DNA of 64,000 nt from contig UZAN01039508.1 in NCBI GenBank assembly GCA_900618425.1, positions 84,023 to 148,022 on the forward strand, given 5' to 3'. The DNA comes from Echinostoma caproni. Taxonomy: Eukaryota; Platyhelminthes; Trematoda; Plagiorchiida; Echinostomatidae. Shown here one piece after another: positions 37,401 to 49,400 of the stretch; positions within the stretch are counted from its first letter, which is position 1; each line of letters starts with the position of its first letter. Below the pieces are notes generated by a model. It made no database searches. It was not told where the DNA came from and worked only from the letters and a program-made list of their open reading frames with translations. Position numbers and translations under genes: made by a program.

Positions 37401-40400
37401 AAGGTCCTTCAACAGCTACTGAAAACAAAGATGAATAAAGCACCTGGTCCGGATGAACTATCATCCGTAGTACTCAAAGTATGTGTGGACACCCTGTCAG
37501 CCCCATTGTCTGAAATATTCAACGACTGTCTGAAAAGCGGAAAAATGCCTGATATTTGGAGACTAGCCAAGCTGACTTCCTTTCCAAAAAAGGAACCTGG
37601 GAAGTATAGTCCCATTGGCTGCACGTCAGTCATACACAAATTATTTGAGAGATGCTACCGTGGGTTGTCACTGAGTCTGCCGAAGACGACATACATCAAT
37701 TTGCATATCGTTCTTCGCGCTCAACACTTGATGCCGTTGCATCTCTTGTTTATTCAATAATTTTGGCACTGGATAAGAATAATAAAACCGTCGGGATGGT
37801 GTTATAAGATTACAAAAACGCCTTCTTCAGTCTTGATAGATCAGTATGACTCAAAGTGATTACCGAAAATGGAGTTAATCCAAACGTTAGCAGACTGATC
37901 CGTGATTATTTCACAAATAGAAGGCAGTTTACGTGCCACTGGTTGTATTGCTCCCCAGTGACTTTTCCTGTCATGCATAAGAAAGATTTTCATTTACTGG
38001 CGAGATCTCTGAAACACATCTCTAAATGTAGTGGCATCGTCAGGAATAAACTCTTGGATTCTATCACAGACAAACACTTACAAGCATGTGAAAATTTGAC
38101 TACCAAAATACTCTCAGACCCTCACTCATTATACAACGAATTTTTAAGAGCTGTATCCACCTTATCCACACACTCAAGATTTAAACTTTTATATGCACGT
38201 ACCTCCTCTTATCGTAGTTCTGTTTTGCCATATCTAGCACTTCTACATATTGACAAGGAGAAAGTTTCCACAAAATGGTACCATTGTTCACTTCATAGAC
38301 TAAAGCAATCTATCGCTTTCAGTTTCATTATGTATGTTTTTGTAAATCTGAATCCACAAATATGTTGTAAATACCAAATATTCACCCATCCGGGTGCATA
38401 AAGCTACTATTTATCTGACTTGACTTGACTTTGAGTTCAGTAGGTATTTTTGTTTATGTGAATTATTCAATTCTATGTCACGCATGTAGTCTATCAAAAT
38501 GAAACAGAAACATATAGAACAAATTCACCCATAATCTAACTGATGCCCATTCATAACCACATGCGTCAAATTAACCATGACTACATTCGAAACGATCAAT
38601 ACGCGCTGACTATTCTGTCCATTAGAATAAAGCAATAAATTTATTGAACTTGGGTTGACCGTACCTGTGACTTGCCCGGAAACCGGATACAACTGGGTGG
38701 TGATCATTACCTCTGGATTCCCATTTCGCAGAATAGTATACACAAAGTATCGTTGGTAGTTATCCTCTGGTGCCGTCACGGTCATCAAGGACACGTAGAT
38801 TCTGCCTGGGCTGGTACACGTGCTTACCCCAACTTGGTCCGCGCGTGGGTGCGAACGTGCGCGTGTGCCTGTGCGTACGCATCGTGAGTACGTCTCAGTA
38901 CCATAATACTAGTAGTTAAGTTACCATGGCTCATCGGCTAGGGCGTCACCCAGGGAAATTGTGTTAAGTTATTTATGTATGTGTGCGGAGTTTGTGTGGT
39001 AAGAAGCTAAAATGTTGTAATACCTATGTTCTAACTCAGCACCGCTTCCCTCACGTTGATCAAACTGACTCACATCAGCGGTTGGTGTAGATCACACATA
39101 TTCAAGAATATCAACAGTCGAATCGAATTTGTCGCTCTGCGGAATGAATTGTGGCCGCAAAGTAATCCGTATTTCTGTTATCGATTGAAGTTGCTCGCCC
39201 ACTGGGTTGTAAAAAAACATCATAATCCATTGATGTTGTTTCGTTTGTCGTTATTTGGGGAGTACAGGAGAATTAGGAAGCGTGTTTTTGTCACAAGGTG
39301 ATAGACCTGAAGGTCGTATCGAATATACAAAAACACAAATGTCAACGAGGTATGAGGCGGTATGTTTGCACAAAAGCTCGTGTGATGTGGTCGCTTGTAC
39401 CACCCAGATGTGGTTTTACTGGTTTTGGTTGTGTTAGTGGTTAAGAGCCAAATTTTATCTCTTTCCGAATGGAAATGTGTTATTTTTCGATGATCGCGAA
39501 ATTGCTGAAGTTATTCATCTCTGTCAACAGTGAGCTTGTCGAGAATGTTTTTGCCAACGATGACATTTTAAAGGGTCATGCGTATGTCAGAAATAGCGAG
39601 CGACAGACCTCCGACAGCCCAACTTACCGTCGCACACAAGGAAGTCCCAAAACGGCGTGAGTGTTTTGCGTCAAACAATACATGAATCTGGTATGCAACT
39701 TACATCGAAATAGATTAGGTGGAGGAATTCGTTGATTTGGAGTGTGTAAAAGGCAACAATCTTGAACTACCTGTGCCCATAGGGATGCAATAACTCGCTT
39801 CAGTGTGCGCATACGATAAAATGTAAAAGAACAGATTGGGGGTAATCAAACTCACCGGCGCCTTCGAGTTGTTTATCTGGCATCAGTTTCGCTTGGAATT
39901 CTTTGCTCAAATACAGCGGATGATAGAAATCCCCAACCAGTGCTTTGATCACTTTGCCCACATCACGAAGTGCCACTTTAGAGCTTTGCTTTTTCATTCA
40001 AAATGGGACATGAGAAAAATCACAAGATAAAGCATTTTATTCATTGTGTAGATTAGTATGAAGATTTTCCACTAACTGGACAAGGTGGTCAATCTGTAGA
40101 GGATTGCATGCAAGGTCTGTTTTGCATTCGGAAATAGGATTGAGAAGAAATATCTTTTAGAATATCTTTTACTGGGTTTCAAGGGAACAAATTGTAATTG
40201 ATAGTAAAATATTTCCATAAAAGCTTCATAACAAAGGATTACAATGATAATCCAATTATCTTTTTTTCTCGGTATTCATTAAAACACATATATGTCAAGA
40301 GTGAAAGGATGAGTTCCGAATGTTTATGACAGCTGATCAATCCAACAGAAGCCTTGTTAACAAAAGGAAATTATGTTCCAGGACCTAAAAGCGACCTGCG

Positions 40401-43400
40401 CAAAATGAAATCTTATTTGTGTAAGTATTTAAATGCAAATCGTAATAAAAAATAATGCCATGACATTAGAGCAAGTAGGATGGATGACTTATAAAATCCA
40501 ATGAGGACACTAATAAAATGTGTTTTCTGAATAGGCCATTCCCAACATTATAAGATTTGTAGACAACCTAAGACACTGGTGCCCATTTATCTTTGCGTGC
40601 TGCATTTTTCCCCAGATTTCACCTTTTGTGATCCGTCAGTGAATATCAGCTTAGTAATACTTTTTTAATCTGTTTGTTCAGTTGTAAAATTATTTTTACA
40701 AACGGTTCTTCGCAAAAATAACTTCGTGCTTATGGTGCGGCCTCTGTATGCATTCTCAAACACTCTTTGTTCAGCTTGGCGAACAAGGAGTAAACCAAGC
40801 TTTGCCTACTCCGTGTCCTGTATTTTTCTAGTGGGATATATGCAACTGGGAATATCTCATGTACCGTTCTTATACGCAAATATACAGTGCTTTTCGTGCG
40901 ATTATGCAGCAAGACTGAGTATCTTACCAGTCTAGTTCACAAATGCATTTGAACAATGAACTGCTGTTGTTCAGCAAATCTTGGATTTTTATGCGGTTGA
41001 AGTTTTCGGTGAAGAATGCGTGGGCACACGTAAAACCCCTTCGTTTGCTCGCCGAGTATGGCAATTTGTTTGCAAATGTTTCATCACCAGCCGAAGTGAC
41101 ATCATTAGTGCTTGTGAAACCACGAATGATTAATTAGTATAAGGACATTAATGAAATTCAGGACGGGATCAATGAACGCAAGCACATAAAAAACACCAGA
41201 GCTAATATTGCTTGGACCGTAGATTTCGGTCACCCCAATCCGTGTCACAATGTTTCACTTTCATTGGACCGGGAAATATTACAACTGTGATCCACCAACG
41301 GTATTATTGAGCACTTTACAAATTTATTGCTCCAATAATGTGCCCAAAATGTATTTGGAGTGCAAAATGGATAGTGACACACCAAGGAGTTTGCATGCAG
41401 TCTAACACAATTGCACAACAGTAGGTGTCTCAAAATGCATATGTTTTGTTGCATGTGTGCGTGTACTTGAGTTTGGGTTTGTTCAAGCGGGGATTCTAAC
41501 CAGCTCACGCTGCCAGACACATAAAAGGCTCTTTGTACAATACAACAGGCAAAAAGGGATTAGGCTAAGGTCTTACACAAAAAATATCTAAGCCAAACTA
41601 GGGACATTCAGTACAACCAATAGACAACATGTAGCTAAACACAAGCAGTACGCAACGCTCAAGGCAGTTTTCACGCCATCTTAAGCAATATGTTTGTATT
41701 TAGAATTCATTGGACGGAAAAGGCACATCCATAAAATCACCTAAGGTGAAATCTTTGACCAACAAAATATTCAAATTGGATAGCACAGAAAAGTCGTAGC
41801 TCATGTGCTTCAACAGACCAGGAAATCATTACCGGGTGAAAACACAGAGCTATACATTTTGTTGATATAAAGACGTAGATATGCGTACAGGCACACTGTC
41901 ATAAATAAACCATGACATACTACTGACAAACAACTAAGAAAATCTAGCACGAAACTACTGACGCCCGTGTGTGTGCGCGTGTGTTACCTTATGCTCCTTG
42001 GACACGTTTCTGCCTAGTTTCTAAAATCAATCAGTTAATTGAATGAACAGTCAGGCGATGAAACAAATCAGTGACAAGGAGATAAACAGATAGACTGATC
42101 GTGTGGGGCTGTTTTGATGTGAGAATTAGAATAAACAAAAGATGCTTTGAGCAAACTCAGTCAAAGGAAGCCAATTTTGAACAAAGACCCATGACTGCGG
42201 TGTAGGTGTGAGTGCAGGTGCGTGTTTCTGGGTGCGAGATTCGATTTCGGTAGAAATGAGGCGGTCGTTAAAGCTACGAGCACGTTGGTGGTGGTATGTA
42301 AATCAACACTGATATAATCGCAAAACAAACGTGTGGTTAAGGTGATCGAGTTAAAAAAAAATGAACGCTCAACGAGCGATGTGATTCAAACCAAGTCAAT
42401 TTGTTCACAGTTTTCTATGAAAGCTTGTTCTAAAACGATTAGTGTAATAATATGTCAAAGTAGATTGGAAAAGTAGCATTTACAAATGTGAGCTAGTTGC
42501 TTTACTGTTTACACGGAGCTACATTTGGCGCATGAGGTAAGTGTTCTCTTTGCATTCAGCAGACAGACAATGGATATACCATGTGACGCCAAGATGCTCA
42601 ACGGAGAAGGATCTTACACCAGATAGCTTAACAGTGTGCTATTAAAAATTGTTTGCACACAGCTTTAGAATCTCCAAGATAAAATAAATAGACTATAATA
42701 TGCCTAGGCTGTGCTGAATAGTAGGCAAGTATTTTTGAATTTACTGCTCATCATCACATACATTGATTATGATTTCTATCACATAACGAACTTTGGTAAC
42801 TAGGGGTAAACTCGTATCAGCGAATGCCAGCAAATGTGGGCAATATATAATAGCTGAAATTAGCCTTAAAAATGTGTCATATAAAATAACGTTATCTTTT
42901 ACTGTTAATGATAATAATAATAATGATAATAATACATGTAATAAACGACACAATAATGTCCCAGTGGTGCATGATTTCGAGAAGCGTATTTTGGTTTCAG
43001 TTGTCAGATGATGAGTAACCTCAGTGGCGTTGAAGAGCACTAATCCGTGCCGCTTAAGCTATTCTGCACAATGTGGACTGAATCAAATAAGCTTCTAGGT
43101 CACATCAGTCACCGTAATCATTCACTCAAATTGCACAGACACATTATGTCTGCATGGGTTTCAAACACATTGAGGTTACGATCTTATCGCAATGGGTAAC
43201 TTATGAAATTTCATTCCTAAGTGCTGATATTGGAAGAGTTCGGCTCATTATTCCCGCTAGTCTCATGAGCCTGTCGAGTGGACAAAACTCATTCCCTGAG
43301 AGTGAGTCCAATTGCCGTGAACTGGTAGTCATTCTACTTCCCCCAAAGAACATACAAGTGAAGTGATTTCTTTTGAGTGAGCTGATCCTGGAGGATGAAT

Positions 43401-46400
43401 ATTCGCCAAACCAGAACAAATACGATCAAACGTTTATAATTTACACTTTTTTCTAGACTTAGTGCAACATGATCTAGGGTGAACATCATTAAACAGGCAA
43501 ACCTTATCAAAATCAGTTTGGAATATTTATCAAAGATCGGGACTAGGAGAGCCCTGATTGATCGTGTGATTTATAAGTTCCTAACCTGTTACAAATTCTC
43601 AAATCTATTATCTTTTCTTTATTAGAGATAATGGTCTATGTTTTCCATGCATTACTCTACTCAAACAGGATTTTAAAGTATCACGCCACGGCATAATCGT
43701 TATTAGTCGTGTCTCTTCTATTCTTGTGAATGAATTAGCTTCAAAGGTCTCAGAGTATGATGGAACTTTCGGTGTGAAATTCGCTGCAAGGATTCTCACG
43801 GATCCTGACTACCCATTGCACGCAGAACTGACACAATGTCGTTTCCATCATCGAACACGCTCCCAAGCCCGCAAAATTTCATCTTGAATTCACGCTTACT
43901 GCAATTCAACTATACCATATCTTGCTGGTGTACTCATAACCGAAGAGCGGAAAATAAGTGAATTTTGTCTTAACCTTGGTTTATGAATTATGCTCATGTC
44001 TATAAAAGTGTTTCATAGTTTGTTATGTACATTGTGACGGTTAGCGTGTATGATTTTCTAACTGAAATGTAAGCTCCAGTGCTTGTAAAAGTTATACACA
44101 GTACAGAATATCTGTTTTCTAACTGAAAGTGGTATTGTAACATGACCTCAATAAATCACTATTTCTGTTGAAAAAATACAAATACACAATACAAATAAAT
44201 CTGTTCACGAGAATCGGGTTTTCAGGATAAGTAAATAAAGGAGGTTCACAAGCGACAAGCAATCTATAGCTTGCTTAGAGGAAACAGAAGGATACATGCA
44301 ATCGTACAAACTTACCCGATGCGATCGATTGTATTCCCACATTTTGTTGAATATTGCCACTTTGGAATTCTGTGTGTGATGTCAATATTTTTCGGGTCAA
44401 CGCGGACAAGGGGTGATGGCAGTTGAGGAGAAAGGGGGTAATTACGAAGGTAGAGACAAAAAGAACAGAACATGTCAAAATGATGTGTTTGAGAAACTGC
44501 ATTCGGCACTTGGATTTTACTGGTCAACTCTTTCCAGAATTGGACGCATCCTATAGACAAACTACTGAATGCAACATGAACCTACCAGATTTTTCAACTG
44601 ATCCGTATACAGTTTTTCCAGCATGTAGACGGTGAGAAATTCTTCCAAACTAAAACCTTGTTCGAGGAAGAGTTTGACAAAGTCGTGACGGTCACTCATC
44701 AACGCGTGGTACATGTAATCGTTCAGTTGACCTTTCTTCAACCGAGACAATGGATTGGGGACAAAGTGAAGAGATTGTGCAGTGATTGTGTTTCAAATGA
44801 GGACGTAGAAAGCAAAACACTTTGACGTAAGAAATACCAAAACAAGGCTTGGTAGGTTTTGTGGATCATTTGTGTCAAACGAATGGATAGGCATTAGTGC
44901 GGTACAAAGTTAAAATAACAAGACGATATAGTATGCCAGATCTGCTTTGCGCTGGTGGTTAAAAAAGATAAAAATATGGAACTAACCAAGTTCAGAGCGG
45001 AAAACAGATCGTAGAAAAACAACAGAATACTAAACTGCAGGAAAAATAAGCGAATTCAGAAGTTTCGAGTCTCTTTGAGTAGCAAAACGAATGTCGAAAT
45101 CAAATGATAATATCACGTGTGAAATATATAAGCCAGATCATTCTTCATACTCAGTATGAACAGCCGCAACTAAGAGAACAAATATCGAGGAAAATACACC
45201 TAAAATGAACGCTTCGGGAATGATCCGGTGGGATGGGACTCGCAGCTAGCATCATACTGACGCCTCTGACCGACTTGAATAGAATTTGAGAAGGAAAGCA
45301 CTGAACCATATTTTTACTTATTGAACAAACAAATATTTTTTTAACTTGATGAAAACATAAAAACAAAAGACTTTATGTGAAACTCTTTGACGGAATCGAT
45401 AAGGTAATGACTTTGTATTTCGTGTGTACATCAAATGCGCTACTCTCGACTGAAAAGTTTTGGAAGCTGAGATTCGACCTCAGACAGCAGTGTTCTTATT
45501 TCTAAAGGCAAGAATTTCGGTGGAAATGCAGCNATAGTGTTGATTGGCACTGCATGAAAAAACACTTTCCTCGATAAAAGAACTTTTGAAAATCTTGAAT
45601 GCTAGACGGTAAATTTTGATTATCACCAGAAATAGTTTATTTGTTTTGACAGATTTAATTGGGTTGAAATACATTCAGGTAACTATATTGACGGTGGAGT
45701 TATTTGATGATCGTGAAAGGTGCTAATTATGTTTCTAAGAAGCTTAAATATCTAAAAAAAGACTGCAGTTTCAATAACAATATTAAAAGTGGCAGTTTTA
45801 GACGAGGTAATCACTTTGTTAGTAAATCAGTGAGGAATCTGAATCAAAGTTTCTACCAATAATCATGAGAATGTTCAAAGCTGGGGAATTTGTTTGAAGA
45901 CCCCGTTTTTGTTCGTATTGCTGCTCGGGTTGTTACCGTGTAGAAGTGTTATTCAGTGCTCGATTATGTGCCGCACAGAGCTTTTGGCACAAATACGAGG
46001 TGGTATAAATCTTATGAGATTACGATGAAAGCATTGTATCATCCCCACCTGTTGTCCCATCAATTGACTTCAATTCAGACATTTTGCCAGGTCAGTCTCT
46101 GCAACCAATCGGACATTGCAGCTGGAAATGCTTATGGGTGGTGTGGTGTGGGCTACTTATGTTCTCATCGGAATTAACATGTGAATTTGTGCATTGTAGA
46201 AGTCCTCTGTAGTGATATCGACTTACAGTAGCAACACAACAGGAATCTGTTCCGAGGAATCAAGCAAAAAGTGGATTCGTTTTTTAATGAGTGCTGCGGA
46301 AGGGAAATGCAAGATCACCTGACAAACCTACCCTGCTGAATGAAGGGAAGTCTAAACTGATATTTATAAGATTTCGCAATGTGCCCAATCTGTCATGCGG

Positions 46401-49400
46401 GCACCTTTCCATGGAAAACAAAAACGTTCATTGATTCCTCTCTTCTCCCGTATGAAGTGTACATTAACTAAGCGGCCTTGTTTATACGCAGACCATTACC
46501 CGCTCAACGACCTCATTATGTTTTTAGGTGTGGGAACATGGGTCGGATGAGGGCATTATGTTTTGCTCCACTAGGTCATAACGTCTCTGCAATGAGGTTT
46601 TGGTGCGTCACTTGTAAGGCTGATATCCCGTGGTCGCGATGGCGTGGCACGATATTATTTAGGCACCAAAGTTTGGTGTTTACAAGCTAATGCAGATTGC
46701 CTTCGTCCTTGGTTAGTGTCTGAAGACCTAGTTATCCGGATGAGTGGGACGATACTCCAAATACTATGTAGAAAGCCGGTTCAAGCCTCACATGGCGGTA
46801 TACGTCAGTCAGATGGCGCCTCCTCGTATTATAGCCAACGGTGATTGTACCGTTAATCGAGTCGTCCTTTGAACGGGTGCAAACGAATAAATAAACATAA
46901 AAGAGGCTAATTGTCTCAGATGGATGTTCTGATTACCTAAGGGCCAATGCATACATATGATAAACTGGATGTGTTTTAGATTTTCTTGTGAGGGTGCTAC
47001 TGAAGTAGAACAAAGTAACCAATTTTAAAAACAAACAATTCGCTCACCACCAAGATAGATTCTCTGCTAATCTAGTCTTCCCTGTTATCGTTCTGCAAGG
47101 GACTATACTCTCACCTGTTGTAGTTATCATAGATTTAGCTACATTGATCAAATTTTCAAATTCCTTAGACGGGAATTGGACTGATGCTGCCATACGTGGA
47201 TCTCCATATTCTGGTGCATCCAACTTTCTCCAATCTGTATTTTATCCTTTCTTAATGCAGAGATACAGCTTTTTCATAGAAGGCTCCTAAACAGAATGCA
47301 ATTGCGGATGCCTGTTTTGATTCTCTGTTTACTGTTTTCATTCTGCTTTATTTATGTGACTTCCATTGAATGAGTCGTATGAACACTTGACTTTACTTGT
47401 TTTCTTGTGAGGCTCATGAAGCATTTGCTTGTGAATACCTGAGGGACCCGAGTTTCCTAGTTTACAATTTATCTATAACGTAACTCGTGAAAAGATGTGA
47501 AATGATAACATTATCAAAGTATAGATACTTTTATCCAAGTAATTTGAAGTTTATTTGGTTACAGATGCATCGATATAATAGTATTAGTTTTATTATTGAC
47601 TTTTAACTTGTTGCTGATAGATGGAAACAGTGGTTTCATTGATCACTATATGGTGGAGATAGTAGCTTACATTCATGATGATTTTCTATTTTCGCATAAT
47701 TGACTGTTAAGCCACGTAAAAAATGTAAACGGTTTCCATAGGTTTTCAGATTATGAATAAAAAAGTACTAAAATCGCGTTGGCTTTATCGATATAATAAA
47801 CGCAGTGTACCATTCTCTTCTGCGGGAGAAAAACAACAGTTTTATTTCAGTGTTCCATTAAATCAAAATGAAGATGACAGTAGCAGCAGTTGTATCGATT
47901 TTTCGAAATCCACCTGGTGTATAGACCAATAAATGATACTTTAGTTTACTTCTATACGTAGTCTATTTTCAGGAAGGTAAAATAAGTAATCAACACAGCA
48001 ACGACAAGTAGAATAATGATAAACAATCGAGGAATCAACCTCGGTTATCATTGGAATAAAGATTACCTTCCACTTTTTATTCTCAAGAAATATTTTCTCT
48101 CGAGCAATGTCAGCTCTGTTCAGGGTCAACGTAATTTCTAGCTGTTCTAAGTTGATCTGATCAGACGCAACCGTAGACCCCGCTGTGAGAAAGGGAAATG
48201 GTGTGTTTCAAAACAGGAAGCGGGCATAGTGATGAGGGGGAGATATCGATAGAATAGATTATTATTAGTTATATGATCAATAAATCGTAGACAGCTGGAA
48301 AAGTGCGATCAAAATAAATTATTAGTTATGTTGCCGATTAGTCAACCTTGAGCAATATTATTAAAGAAAGATTTTTCAGGAGTATGTATATAAGCGCACA
48401 ATGTACCTCGTTATATGCGTAATGGTACTTGTAGAGGCAACGAATTGAACATGATAAAAAACGAAACAGATTCGACATTGTCGTGACAGGGGTCGTAACG
48501 ATTAACTGGAAAACGGTTATGGCATGGAACAGTACTGTTGCCGTATGTGAGTGAACATGCAGCGGGAAGTTGAAATTGAGAATCGACACAGGTGTCATGC
48601 GTTCACAATGTAGATAGTACACTCCATTACGAGTTATCCTATCAATACATATCTAACATATACATCAAAATGCTGTTAAATACAAACCTATAAAACAACG
48701 TGTAATCTGGCTTTTTCTAAACCAGAGAGAAGTGAAAGCGAGCTGTAGAACCAGTATGAAGGGATGAAACATCCATTCTCTACTCCTCATTACCAAGTGC
48801 AATATGATGACAACGTTTTGATGTGTATAAGAAAGCTGTTTTTCGAATATTTGTTTCGCGACACCTGGTTCCTTCACAGTGCAACGTAGTACTTAGAATC
48901 GCGAGAGAGCATTAACTTTTATTCTATAACAACTGTTATCAAGTTTATGCGAATAGCTTGTCGGTTGGTGCTACAAACTGAGTCAGTTTACATGGGTATC
49001 AACCGACATATGAAAAGTTCTGCCCACATGAGCCCCCTACAGGTAGATTTCTGCCAACCAATTCCAAATGCACCACTGCGGTCATTATTGCCATTTGCGT
49101 GCTCATGTTCTGTTTGTTACTCTAATGATCAACGAAACAGCAGATATTCACCAGAAGCAAATCATCCTAAACCAATTTGGTTGACCGTACCTCTGAAAGA
49201 AAACTTTCATGTTGTAGGCATGTTTGGAATAATGAAACAACAGAACTGTTTATACCTCAAAAACGGCGTTGTGAGCTCAGAACCAAGTAATATTAAATAA
49301 AACTTAATATCCTAACCATTCTATCGCGTTTTTAATCGCAAATAGTATACTTTCAGCAAATATGAATAATCAGGAATATTCTTACACGCTCTTGGAGGCC

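Larger units (their letters stand above)
32283..38664 (-). other. TRPM intron 10 (6.4 kb)
   Basis: Holds the antisense LINE at 36.9-38.4 kb, only about 220 bp beyond the exon 10 donor. It also holds a PLE-tail-like repeat near 34.6-34.8 kb, a G-run at 34485-34494 and otherwise unremarkable AT-rich sequence. Confidence 0.6.
39989..44585 (-). other. TRPM intron 8 (4.6 kb), probably hiding a small exon
   Basis: Holds a LINE 3' end (43.6-44.2 kb), a copy of the foldback-spacer block (41045-41120) and an (AAT/ATG)n run at 42907-42934. Family alignment predicts about 20 residues between exons 8 and 9 that are not in either, so an unrecognised phase 0 exon may be here. Confidence 0.55.

Noticed and set aside
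38927..38937. Perfect pol III A-box string TGGCTCATCGG
   Set aside because: No B box follows within a usable distance, so neither a tRNA nor a SINE can be supported.
42741..43040. 99-codon minus-strand frame with a hydrophobic Leu-rich run
   Set aside because: The Leu/Ser run comes from the complement of an (AAT)n microsatellite; not a membrane protein.
48947..49300. 117-codon plus-strand frame with several Cys and Pro
   Set aside because: No recognisable motif, and it lies inside TRPM intron 6 on the other strand with no splice or start context; chance is more likely.
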